Source: Pedobacter sp. Leaf216 (GTDB taxonomy: Bacteria > Bacteroidota > Bacteroidia > Sphingobacteriales > Sphingobacteriaceae). From it: 64,000 nt of DNA. The first letter of the stretch is position 1. Each line of letters starts with the position of its first letter. The translations under genes were made by a program, and so were the position numbers. Shown piece after piece: positions 26,186 through 34,751 of the stretch. The notes under the pieces were generated by a model that made no database searches, was not told the origin of the DNA, and saw nothing but the letters and a program-made list of their open reading frames with translations. The stretch is from assembly GCF_001421515.1 (NCBI RefSeq), contig NZ_LMKM01000033.1:1-64000 (forward strand). Reading direction: 5' to 3'.

Positions 26186-26923
26186 CTAGTGTCTGTTCTT
26201 TAAAGCTTTTTTAATCGCAAGCTCCGTTACACCTTCCATGATTTTATAACCGGCAAGGTTGGGGTGAACACCATCAACGGTTAACTCAGCACGTTGTCCT
26301 TTTCGTTCATCAACCAAGGGTGTCCAATAATCTAAAACCGTATAATTTTTCTCTTTGGCATAGGCTACAATTCTTTCGTTTAAATCCACAATAAGATCTG
26401 CTGCCTTAATACTTTTATTCCAAGGATACTCGTAAACTGGCAAATATTTACAGAGCACAACTTTTATATGATGTAACCTGGCCAGTTCTGCCATGGACTT
26501 TACATTATCCATAATTTTATCAATGGTAACATGGCCCGTATTGCCTGCAATATCATTACTACCTGCTAAAATAATTACCACTTTAGGTTTTAGGCTAATC
26601 ACATCCTGCCGGAAACGGATCAATAACTGTGGCGAAATCTGCCCACTTATTCCCCTATCCAAATAAGGCTTATTCTCGAAATATCCAGGGTCCTTTTGCT
26701 TCCAGAATTCGAAAATTGAGCTTCCTAAAAAAACAACTCTTTTTTCCTTTCTTGAGGGGGCTGGCAAAAGTTCATTCTCTTTTTGATATTTGGTTAAAGC
26801 TGCCCAATCATCGGCAAAATTTTCTTTTTTCTGCTTATTATTTAGCGAATCTGTTTTGGCATCCTGGGCAAATAATTTAGTTGTAGCGGTTAATAAAAGA
26901 AAGAGTATGATTTTTCTTTTCAT
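26186..26923 (-). CDS. secreted SGNH/GDSL-type hydrolase
   Basis: A 245-residue exported hydrolase with a signal peptide ending KLFAQ. SGNH blocks are visible: block I VVFLGSSIFEFW (the nucleophile Ser sits in GSS instead of GDS), block II Gly in DRGISGQISP, block III LAGSNDIAGN (Asn), and block V DGVHPNLAGY (Asp and His). The family includes lipases, acetyl-esterases and platelet-activating-factor acetylhydrolase-like enzymes; the substrate is open. It stands alone upstream of a small membrane-protein gene and downstream of a large barrel gene. Confidence 0.88.
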   Translation of the reverse strand: MKRKIILFLLLTATTKLFAQDAKTDSLNNKQKKENFADDWAALTKYQKENELLPAPSRKEKRVVFLGSSIFEFWKQKDPGYFENKPYLDRGISGQISPQLLIRFRQDVISLKPKVVIILAGSNDIAGNTGHVTIDKIMDNVKSMAELARLHHIKVVLCKYLPVYEYPWNKSIKAADLIVDLNERIVAYAKEKNYTVLDYWTPLVDERKGQRAELTVDGVHPNLAGYKIMEGVTELAIKKALKNRH

Positions 26924-26967
26924 GGGATATGGAATTGTACAGAACCGCTAAACTAATTATTTCTGGT

Positions 26968-29664
26968 TTAAAAAATCTCATTTCCATTTAAATTTACATC
27001 CGAACGGCCTTTTTTATTACCGAACTGGCTCAAATTATAGCTCAATGTGGCCTGTACAAAACGACTGATAAAACGTGTTCTGTTTTCGGAAATGGAATTA
27101 TTGCTAATACTGGTACTAAAAAGTGAACCCTGGTTAAATAAATCATTCGCCTGTATTGAGAAAACGAGTTTATTTCCTTTCAAAAAGGAGGTGTTTAATC
27201 CCATGTTCACCAGTAAAGGGTTTCCGGCATATAAACTATAACCAAAATTCAAACTCTTAGAGGCCGATGCATTAATTCTGAAACGTTTGCTTGGAATCCA
27301 GCTACCTCCCCCACTTAAGGCCAAAACTTGTACATTTTTAATGTTCTGGTTCATTACAGAATAGGTATTAGAGCTAAAACTATAAGAAATACTGCTGTTA
27401 AAAACATATTTCTTCTGATTTAAGTTAAATCTGAAACCGTTTGAAATATTAATTCCACTACTGCGGTTTAACACATTATCCGTATAAAAAACATTGCGAC
27501 TGTAAGCAATATTCCCGTTTAAGGATAAAGAAAGTTTATTATCCAACATCCTTTTATTAAATGAATAGTTACCACCCACATTGTAAATGCCATTCACGTT
27601 TTCGTATGTAGTTTGCTGTTTCAGGCTATTTAGCGTATCCCGCAGAAAAATGGTATTGCTCACTACACTATTAAAGGCAAAATTACCAGATAAACCTGCC
27701 ATAATACTCAATCCTGATTTCAGGCTAAACCTGTTATAGCTCAAATCGGCAGTATGGCTCGAGGTGGCCTTTAAATCAGGGTTGCCAATAATAAGATTTT
27801 GCACATCATTATTGTTCCTGATGGGTTGAAGCTTATTAAAATCGGGCGAACTGGTGTAACCATTATAACCAAAACTCAAATTTCCGTTTTCTTTAATCTG
27901 ATAACTTAAATTGGCAGATGGCGAAAAATTTAGCTGATAATTTTTTAGCTCCTGTCCGGTATTCTGATATTTACCAATAATGATACTTGGCGAAAAATTA
28001 AGTCCTAAATTATAACTGATCCGCTTTGCATTGGTATTGTAACCTATACTAAAATTTTGGTTAATAAAGTTCGATACGTAATCCTGCCCAAGCGAATCTA
28101 CCACAAATTTATTTCCAAAGGGATTGGTTACCGTAGTAGTTTGCAAATTCCGACTTCTGCTGACTGAAAAACGATAAGACATATTAATAAAACTATATCC
28201 TGTACTATCGTTTGCTTTTTTTAATGAATTTGAAAACTGAATGTTGCCACCAAAATTAGCGTTTGAAGTGTTATTATCTACCAAGCGGTTTAAAAGCGAA
28301 TCTTTAACCAAAATATTGGTGGTTTCATTATAATAGCGGATAATATCGTTGATGGTGCTGTTAGAACTGCCGCCGCTGGTACCAAAATTAAAACCTAAAG
28401 ATAAAGATTGCTTATTGTTAGCCAATCGGCGCGACCAATTGATACTTCCGTTAACATTTGGATTGCTATTTTTTGAACCTGTATTGGAAATGAGATCCTG
28501 TTTTATAAAACCTGTTTTATTTGATGTAGTAAGCGCATCATTTCTGGTATTTGCCAAAGCCCCGGCAAGTGATACATTGAAATAATTCTTTTTGGTAGCC
28601 CCATTTAAACCAAGGTTAATATTATTATTTAAAGAGTTTGAGCTGTTGGCACTCTCCCGCAAATCGTAAATGGTTCCTTGTGGGTTAAATGTTTCCAGAT
28701 AATTACTTTGTATGGATTTATTTATGCCGCTGCTGAAATTATAACCTCCGTTGATACTAAATTCTTTCGAGATTTTATCCCTGATATTGCCGTTAAGGCC
28801 ACCATTGTTTAATTTGGCAAATTCGTTATTGGTAATTCCATAACGGCCACCAAAACCTATCTGTTTGGTTTTTTTCCAGATGCTTCCGTTTCCGCCTAAA
28901 TTATGGGCATTATTTGTTGCCGAACTTACGTTTACTCCTCCAAAAACACCTTTATCCATTCCAGGTTTGGTTACAAGATTTAGCATTTTTTGTGGTGTAC
29001 CCGTTTTAATTCCCGTAAAATTGGCTTCGTCGCCATAATCATCTATCACCTGAAGTTTAGCAATAATCTCTGCCGGCAATTGCCTGATGTAATCTTCAAC
29101 ATTGCTTGTAAAAAAATCTTCGCCATTAACCCGCAGCTTGGTCATTTTTTTTCCCATGGCAGTAACCGCACCTTTATCATCTACCTCAATGCCCTGAAGC
29201 TGTTTTAAAAGATCTTCTACTTTATCGTTTTCCCTAACCGTGTAGGCACCAGCATTGTATTCAATGGTGTCTTTTTTGATTTTAATGGGATCTACCTTTA
29301 CTTTAACTTCTACATCTTCCAACCGGATGGTTTCCATTTTAAGAATAATGGGTTCTAAAACCATGCTTTTTTTTGAAGATTCAAATTCATAAACAGAAGC
29401 AAAGGGCTTATAACCCAGCGCAGTAATACTGAGGTAAAATTTGTTGTGGCCAACTTTTGGGAATGTAAAATTACCCCTGGAGTCAGAATTAGACCGCAGG
29501 GTATCTTTATCGTTAATTAACCGGATACTAACACCTTCAATGGGCTTTTTTAAAGAATCGATTACATTGCCACTAATTTTAAACTGAGACTGAGCGAGAG
29601 CGTTAAAAGAGAGCGTGATCAGTATAAAAAATATTAAAAAGCATATTTTATTGCTTTTTCTCAT
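26968..29664 (-). CDS. outer-membrane beta-barrel protein with carboxypeptidase-regulatory and plug-like domains
   Basis: An 898-residue outer-membrane protein of the TonB-dependent-receptor-like OMP_b-brl_3 group. Order: signal peptide ending ALAQ, CarboxypepD_reg domain (FKISGNVIDSLKKPIEGVSI onward, to about residue 110), plug-like region with YTVRENDKVEDLLKQLQGIEV and GEDFF, then a long barrel rich in alternating aromatic and Asn/Ser strands. The C-terminus ends in F. No TonB box is obvious and no SusD partner is adjacent, so it is not a SusC-type polysaccharide importer. Its ATG overlaps the end of the upstream DUF1456 gene by 17 bases. Confidence 0.87.
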   Translation of the reverse strand: MRKSNKICFLIFFILITLSFNALAQSQFKISGNVIDSLKKPIEGVSIRLINDKDTLRSNSDSRGNFTFPKVGHNKFYLSITALGYKPFASVYEFESSKKSMVLEPIILKMETIRLEDVEVKVKVDPIKIKKDTIEYNAGAYTVRENDKVEDLLKQLQGIEVDDKGAVTAMGKKMTKLRVNGEDFFTSNVEDYIRQLPAEIIAKLQVIDDYGDEANFTGIKTGTPQKMLNLVTKPGMDKGVFGGVNVSSATNNAHNLGGNGSIWKKTKQIGFGGRYGITNNEFAKLNNGGLNGNIRDKISKEFSINGGYNFSSGINKSIQSNYLETFNPQGTIYDLRESANSSNSLNNNINLGLNGATKKNYFNVSLAGALANTRNDALTTSNKTGFIKQDLISNTGSKNSNPNVNGSINWSRRLANNKQSLSLGFNFGTSGGSSNSTINDIIRYYNETTNILVKDSLLNRLVDNNTSNANFGGNIQFSNSLKKANDSTGYSFINMSYRFSVSRSRNLQTTTVTNPFGNKFVVDSLGQDYVSNFINQNFSIGYNTNAKRISYNLGLNFSPSIIIGKYQNTGQELKNYQLNFSPSANLSYQIKENGNLSFGYNGYTSSPDFNKLQPIRNNNDVQNLIIGNPDLKATSSHTADLSYNRFSLKSGLSIMAGLSGNFAFNSVVSNTIFLRDTLNSLKQQTTYENVNGIYNVGGNYSFNKRMLDNKLSLSLNGNIAYSRNVFYTDNVLNRSSGINISNGFRFNLNQKKYVFNSSISYSFSSNTYSVMNQNIKNVQVLALSGGGSWIPSKRFRINASASKSLNFGYSLYAGNPLLVNMGLNTSFLKGNKLVFSIQANDLFNQGSLFSTSISNNSISENRTRFISRFVQATLSYNLSQFGNKKGRSDVNLNGNEIF

Positions 29665-29881
29665 CCCTCGGACCTCTTTTATAAATTACTAAACCATTTA
29701 AAAAATTACGCAAAATCTGATCGCCGCAAGGTTTAAAATTTTCATGATCTTCATTTCTAAAAATATCTCCCAATTCTGCCTTGGTTACTTTAAAACCTAC
29801 CAAATCGCAAATGGTAATGATATCTTCTGTTTTTAATGATAATGCTACTCTTAATTTTTTTAATATATCGTTATTGCTCAT
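29648..29881 (-). CDS. short DUF1456 (YehS-like) protein
   Basis: A 77-residue protein matching one DUF1456 repeat: NDILKKLRVALSLK, then DLVGFKVTKAELGDIFRNEDHENFKPCGDQ, then LRNFLNGLVIYKRG. E. coli YehS has two such repeats in about 150 residues, so this is a single-repeat form. It overlaps the downstream barrel gene by 17 bases in a different frame, suggesting translational coupling of two functionally unrelated-looking proteins. Function of the family is unknown. Confidence 0.82.
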   Translation of the reverse strand: MSNNDILKKLRVALSLKTEDIITICDLVGFKVTKAELGDIFRNEDHENFKPCGDQILRNFLNGLVIYKRGPRDEKKQ

Positions 29882-29987
29882 GCTTTTTATAAATGATTGA
29901 ATTGTTGAAGGATTGAGTGACTGATTGCGCTAATATTAAGGTTGTAAAAGGTATAAAATACCAATAAACCCATGATTATGAACCAAA

Positions 29988-31292
29988 CTAACTCGCTACT
30001 TCTAATTTAAGTTTTTTCCCTTTAATTTTTTCTCCGCTTAATGTTTTCAGCAATTTTTCCACTTTATTCCTTTTAACAGCCACATAACTGGTGGTATCTT
30101 TAACTTCGATAAGGCCTAAATCCTCTTTTCCCAAACTACCTTTTTGTAAAAATAAACCAACAATATCTATTTTGTTAATTTTATCTTTCTTACCGTGGGC
30201 CAGATATAAAGTTACCCAGTCACTCGCTTCGGGCAACTTATATTTATCTGATAAAATTTCTTCTTCAATATCATCAGGTAAATATTTATAGTTTTCTTCG
30301 GTGGTTAAAATGGCGTATGCTGTTCCTTTTGCATGCATACGTGCCGTTCTGCCATTGCGGTGAATGTACGCATCCTCTGTATAAGGTAACTGGTAATGCA
30401 CAATATGTTCTACTTCAGGTATATCTAAACCGCGAGCGGCGAGGTCTGTTGTAATTAAAATCCTATGGCTGCCATTTCTAAATTTTAGCAAAGCTTTTTC
30501 ACGGTCGATTTGCTCCATGCCACCATGAAATACATCGTGCCCTAAACCATTATCGAAAAGTAAATCACTGATGCGGTCTACAGTTTCCCTATGGTTGCAG
30601 AAAACCAAAGTATTTTTATCACCAATTTTACTCAACAACCTAAAAAGATAATCCAGTTTATCGGCTGCAGGCGCAGTAATTTTTTTAAGCTTTAAATCGG
30701 GTTTAGCTTCTATATTTTTTGAAAAATCGACTTCAACCGCAGCATTTAGTTTCACAAATGGAGGAATTTCTTCCATTTTGGTTGCTGAGGTAAGCATTCG
30801 CTGTGTTAACGAGTGCAAGGAACCAATGATATAGGACATATCTTTCTCAAAGCCAAACTCGAGCGATTTATCGAATTCATCTAAAACCAAGGTTTCGATA
30901 AATGATTCATCAAAATTCTGATGTTCCAGATGGTAAGCTATCCTTCCGGGCGTTCCTATAAGTACGGCAGGAGGATGTGCAAGATTATTTTTTTCAATCC
31001 TTACAGCATGGCCACCATAACAGCAGTTTACTTTAAATGAAGTACCCATTTGTTTAAAAACCTGCTCAATTTGAAGCGCCAGTTCCCTTGAAGGAACTAA
31101 AACCAAAGCCTGAACACCTTTAACACCCATTTTTAGGTTGGAAAGTAAGGGCAATAAAAAGGCTAATGTTTTTCCTGAACCGGTGGGTGCAATCAATATG
31201 ACATCTTTACCAGTTTTAGCTGATTTTAAAGAAGATTCCTGCATCTCATTAAGTGCAGAAATATTTAGTTTTTTTAAGGCATTTTCTATCAT
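29988..31292 (-). CDS. DEAD-box RNA helicase (DbpA-like)
   Basis: A 434-residue ATP-dependent RNA helicase. Motifs: Q-like region LNEMQESSL, Walker A APTGSGKT, motif Ib TPGRIAY, Walker B written DEFD instead of DEAD, SAT, then DLAARGLDIP and HRNGRTARM. The C-terminal stretch TTSYVAVKRNKVEKLL...KIKGKKLKLEVA is a DbpA-type RNA-binding domain, which in E. coli directs the enzyme to 23S rRNA during 50S assembly. The DEFD variant retains the first and last acidic residues. A 72-residue protein is encoded 49 bases upstream. Confidence 0.92.
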   Translation of the reverse strand: MIENALKKLNISALNEMQESSLKSAKTGKDVILIAPTGSGKTLAFLLPLLSNLKMGVKGVQALVLVPSRELALQIEQVFKQMGTSFKVNCCYGGHAVRIEKNNLAHPPAVLIGTPGRIAYHLEHQNFDESFIETLVLDEFDKSLEFGFEKDMSYIIGSLHSLTQRMLTSATKMEEIPPFVKLNAAVEVDFSKNIEAKPDLKLKKITAPAADKLDYLFRLLSKIGDKNTLVFCNHRETVDRISDLLFDNGLGHDVFHGGMEQIDREKALLKFRNGSHRILITTDLAARGLDIPEVEHIVHYQLPYTEDAYIHRNGRTARMHAKGTAYAILTTEENYKYLPDDIEEEILSDKYKLPEASDWVTLYLAHGKKDKINKIDIVGLFLQKGSLGKEDLGLIEVKDTTSYVAVKRNKVEKLLKTLSGEKIKGKKLKLEVAS

Positions 31293-31341
31293 TCCGCCAT
31301 AAAGGTAATCATTTACATTTAGGGCAAAAAGAGACTGAAAA

Positions 31342-31560
31342 TTATGGTTTGAAAAATCTGTTTCTGAGTTTACGAAGAGTAGAAAAATTTAATCTTTTAT
31401 CCAAAAGCATTAACATGCTACCACGTTTAGACATTGAAGATTGTACTTTTTCATTAATAGCATCAACCGAAGATAAAATACTGTCAGCCAGTTCATCAGC
31501 AAATTTATTGGCCCTGCTATTTTGCAATAATTGAAGTTCTTGAATTAATTCTGCTCTCAT
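31342..31560 (-). CDS. small helical protein upstream of the helicase
   Basis: A 72-residue protein I do not recognise. It is helical and charged at the start (MRAELIQELQLLQNSRANKF), with an amphipathic middle and a very basic C-terminus (FSTLRKLRNRFFKP). It ends 49 bases before the helicase gene on the same strand and may be its operon partner. The opposite strand also has a long open frame here, but that one lacks gene-like features. Confidence 0.5.
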   Translation of the reverse strand: MRAELIQELQLLQNSRANKFADELADSILSSVDAINEKVQSSMSKRGSMLMLLDKRLNFSTLRKLRNRFFKP

Positions 31561-31774
31561 AACTTAGAATTTTTAATGAATGTACAAATATTAACGGGCC
31601 GAATTATGATTTGTTTCATTAAATTATAATAGCATTCAAACTATTTTAACTAACTTGTTGATAACTAACTTTTTGTTAGCAAATAAACAACCTACACTTA
31701 ACATATATTTAATTCATAGCACCTATTTTTATAAAAACCTGATTACCATTCGTTAACCTCAAAAACACAACTGT

Positions 31775-32248
31775 ATGACGTGGAAAAAATTTAGTGGTGA
31801 AATTATTCAATCTTCAATCCTCGAAGAAGTAGAAAATGCGATTATCAGAGAAAGTGAAAACGGATATAAGCTTAAAGTTTGCATCGGTACAGATTCGCAG
31901 GTAAAAGGCACTGTAACCGATTTTGCAACCGTAATTGTATTGTTAAGAGAACATCATGGTGGCTTTATGTACATCCATCAGGAAAAGAGCACTCAACAGG
32001 TAAGTATTAAAGAAAGAATGTTAATGGAAGTGCAGAAATCTATTGAAACTGCCTATTCTATCTGCGATTTGCTCGATATTTATGATGTGGCTTTAGAAGT
32101 CCATGCAGACATCAACACCAATCCATCATTTAAATCTAACAAAGCACTTAACGATGCCATGGGTTATATTTTAAGTATGGGATTCATCTTTAAAGCTAAA
32201 CCAGAAGCTTTTGCCAGCTCTACGTGCGCGGATAAAATGGTGCATTAG
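31775..32248 (+). CDS. YkuK-family RNase H-like protein (DUF458)
   Basis: A 157-residue cytosolic protein of the YkuK family, which has a ribonuclease H-like fold. Landmarks: VCIGTDSQVKGTVTDFATVIVLL (first acidic strand), EVHADINTNPSFKSNK (second acidic strand) and a C-terminal GYILSMGFIFKAKPEAFASST. Nuclease activity is inferred from the fold only. It is single, with intergenic gaps on both sides. Confidence 0.85.
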   Translation: MTWKKFSGEIIQSSILEEVENAIIRESENGYKLKVCIGTDSQVKGTVTDFATVIVLLREHHGGFMYIHQEKSTQQVSIKERMLMEVQKSIETAYSICDLLDIYDVALEVHADINTNPSFKSNKALNDAMGYILSMGFIFKAKPEAFASSTCADKMVH

Positions 32249-32545
32249 CGAAAAGCTTTGACAAATTCTATGTCGGTATGCTAGACATTTTTCAAAGCTG
32301 ATCATTTTAGGCAATAAGTTTGGGGTTAGAGGTCAGGAGCCAAAGGCCCTCATGTCAAATATCGACAAGAATCTGTAAGCAGGTTATTGATAGATTCCTG
32401 TGGCTTATAGACCTTCATTGCATTCCGATAGGGATGAATGATGTCTTTGTACCCAACTCCGTGATCTTTGCGCTTTTTCTTTGCATTCTTTGCGGTTAAA
32501 TACAACAAAATAGCATCTTTGCTGTTGTATTCTCAAAACAAGATC
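32249..32545. other. non-coding stretch before the SRPBCC gene
   Basis: About 300 bases with no gene. The end has the phrase ctttgcgctttttctttgcattctttgcgg in three runs of TTTGC, common before Bacteroidota genes; no single full promoter match stands out. Confidence 0.4.
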
Positions 32546-33013
32546 TTGAAAACGTACAGACTAGAATTTACCCAAAAACTTCCAATTGATTTGGATGCTG
32601 CCTGGGATTTTTTTTCATCGCCAATGAACCTGGCAGAAATTACACCCAAGGATATGACATTTGATGTTACCACGCCAAACATGCGCAACACTAAAATGTA
32701 CCCTGGCCTGATTATCACTTATAAGGTTTCACCATTATTCGGGATTAAATTAAATTGGGTAACTGAAATTACGCATGTTAAAGATAAAGAATACTTTATA
32801 GATGAGCAGCGTTTTGGCCCTTTTGCATTTTGGCATCACCAGCACCGTTTCGAAAAAGTAGATGGTGGCGTATTGATGCACGATACTTTACACTATAGTG
32901 TAGGTTGGGGACCACTTGGTTTAGTTGCGAATGCAATAATTGTTGAAAATAAAATAAACGAAATTTTTAAATTCCGTTATCAGAAAGTTGAAGAGTTATT
33001 TGGCAAGTTTTAG
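32546..33013 (+). CDS. SRPBCC-fold ligand-binding protein
   Basis: A START/SRPBCC-like protein: YRLEFTQKLPIDLDAAWDFF opens the fold, followed by MNLAEITPKDM and the repeated beta strands with aromatic-rich core (FGPFAFWHHQHRFEK) and a C-terminal amphipathic helix ending near KVEELFGKF. Such proteins bind hydrophobic ligands or act as cyclase-like or coenzyme Q carriers; no ligand can be named. Start is uncertain: the in-frame ATG at 32468 adds residues that read like translated TTTGC-rich leader, so the TTG at 32546 (155 residues) is preferred. Confidence 0.75.
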   Translation: MKTYRLEFTQKLPIDLDAAWDFFSSPMNLAEITPKDMTFDVTTPNMRNTKMYPGLIITYKVSPLFGIKLNWVTEITHVKDKEYFIDEQRFGPFAFWHHQHRFEKVDGGVLMHDTLHYSVGWGPLGLVANAIIVENKINEIFKFRYQKVEELFGKF

Positions 33014-33023
33014 CTTTTATAAA

Positions 33024-33602
33024 TTACCATTTTTTGGTAGAAATGGTTTCAGTGTTTTTGCTGGCTTTTTCTACCCTTTTAGTAGCTAAATATTTTTTAA
33101 AATCATCACCAAATTTCTCTATTTTGTTGTAGGCACTATTTACAATATCTTTCCATGCGCCTGCACTAAGTTTACCTGGCGTGCGCTCTAAAGGTGTGCC
33201 TATTTTTGTTGAGGCAACAAAATTTCCATAACGGTCGCGCTGGTATGGAATAAACAACAAATCGGTTAACCAAAATCTATATTTTCCATTACGGGCTTCA
33301 AACACAAAATTATAGCTCACTTCTCCACTCGGATGGCCCATCACCAACACGGTCTTATCAACAATTATAGTTCCTTTAGCCAACACCGAAGAATCAGTGA
33401 TGCTTTGCTGCACCATCGTTTTTTTATTGGCAAGGTTAATAAAAGATTTAGCCCTTTGAACAAGGGTATCTTTACTCAGCAATTGCGAATCGACAACTTT
33501 ATAGTAAATAAACTTACCGTTATCATCTTTTATAAATTGTTTTTGCTGGGCAGAAAGATCAATTGAAAATGCAATAAAAAAAACAAGAATAATGTATTTC
33601 AT
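33024..33602 (-). CDS. secreted DUF4468 protein
   Basis: A 192-residue exported protein (signal peptide ending DLSAQ) with a DUF4468 domain: KDTLVQRAKSFINL, then TIIVDKTVLVMG, then VSYNFVFEARNGKYRFWLTDLLFIPYQRDRYG. The C-terminal helix is lysine-rich. DUF4468 is common in Bacteroidota with a cystatin-like or beta-barrel-like fold of unknown role. Its stop lies 10 bases from the convergent SRPBCC stop. Confidence 0.82.
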   Translation of the reverse strand: MKYIILVFFIAFSIDLSAQQKQFIKDDNGKFIYYKVVDSQLLSKDTLVQRAKSFINLANKKTMVQQSITDSSVLAKGTIIVDKTVLVMGHPSGEVSYNFVFEARNGKYRFWLTDLLFIPYQRDRYGNFVASTKIGTPLERTPGKLSAGAWKDIVNSAYNKIEKFGDDFKKYLATKRVEKASKNTETISTKKW

Positions 33603-33643
33603 CAGAATGGATTAATGGGCAAACAGCGTTTAAAGATATTAAA

Positions 33644-33674
33644 AAGCCGTCCGGGTTTTACCACAGGACGGCTT
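33644..33674 (-). terminator. terminator of the amt-porin unit
   Basis: AAGCCGTCC (33644-33652) and GGACGGCTT (33666-33674) form a 9-base-pair stem, followed on the minus strand by TTTT. It lies 21 bases after the porin stop. Confidence 0.85.
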
Positions 33675-33694
33675 AATATTACAAATATATTTCC

Positions 33695-34714
33695 TTAAAA
33701 AGCATAAACAGCTGCTAATGAGAACTGACCAGCATTTGGTGCAGCAGCGCCACTTTTGTTAAAAAAGGGTTTATCTCCACTATGATCTAATCTCACTTCT
33801 GGAATAAAAGTTAAACCACCTGATTTAATGTTGGCGGTAAAAGTTACAGCAGTATATTTTACTCCCTGAACCGGACCTGCATCTTTATACTTAAAATATT
33901 CGCCTCTTAAACCTAAAGTTACACCATCTGCAACAGCATATTGAGGATAAAGTGCAGCACCTGCGTAACCGCCACCATCATTGTCAATATCATAGTTTGC
34001 GGCATTTAATCCCAACTTAAATTTTTCTGTAATTTGGTAAGAAGTTGTTAAATCTTCGATAGTGCCATAACCACCTGCACCCGCACCAGATAACACGTTT
34101 AGGTAAGCTGTCCAGCCTTCAACCGGAGCTACCATTAACTGGCCACCTACAGCAGATACACCACGGCTTGCGCTGTAAACATTCCAATCGTTAAATACCC
34201 CAGCCATTAAACTTACTTTATCAGAGAATTTATAAGTAGCCTTAATACCTGCATTTTGGAATGGACCATTGGTAAACAGATATGATGTAGAATAGTTAAA
34301 ATTTCCAACCGGAGAAATCACTTCGTAACCAATAAACGTGCCCATATATCCGGCAGTCATTGAAAACTGATCAGTAAAATCATAATTCACATATAAATTT
34401 TGTATGTGAAATGATGAGCCTCCTGCAGCAGCATCCGGAATGGATTGAGTTTGACCTCTTGGCCCGAAAGAGAGCTCTCCAACAAATGAGGCTTTACCCG
34501 TTTTTTTCTTAAGCGCAATATCTATCATTCCCAGTGAAACCGAATTATGGTCTGACGCAAATGATGTGGTAATGTTTTTTGGGTTCTTCGCGAAATCATA
34601 CTTAAAATAGGTATCAACCGACCCTGAAATCTCAAGTGGTGATGTGGTGGTTTCCTGTGCCATGGCACAGCTAGCGCTGGCCATTGCGAAAATAGCGGTT
34701 AAAAGTTTCTTCAT
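33695..34714 (-). CDS. outer-membrane porin-like protein next to amt
   Basis: A 339-residue outer-membrane beta-barrel protein with signal peptide ending CAMAQ. The body has alternating beta strands rich in Gly, Tyr and Phe (SGSVDTYFKYDF; GLGLRGEYF-like strand GVTLGLRGEYFKYKD) and ends in a typical aromatic AAVYAF. It lies 37 bases downstream of amt, an arrangement repeated in other Bacteroidota, which suggests it supplies a route for the ammonium or small amine substrate. Substrate is not proven. Confidence 0.82.
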   Translation of the reverse strand: MKKLLTAIFAMASASCAMAQETTTSPLEISGSVDTYFKYDFAKNPKNITTSFASDHNSVSLGMIDIALKKKTGKASFVGELSFGPRGQTQSIPDAAAGGSSFHIQNLYVNYDFTDQFSMTAGYMGTFIGYEVISPVGNFNYSTSYLFTNGPFQNAGIKATYKFSDKVSLMAGVFNDWNVYSASRGVSAVGGQLMVAPVEGWTAYLNVLSGAGAGGYGTIEDLTTSYQITEKFKLGLNAANYDIDNDGGGYAGAALYPQYAVADGVTLGLRGEYFKYKDAGPVQGVKYTAVTFTANIKSGGLTFIPEVRLDHSGDKPFFNKSGAAAPNAGQFSLAAVYAF

Positions 34715-34751
34715 GTTTGAGCTTGATTTGAGTTTAGATATTATATAATCC

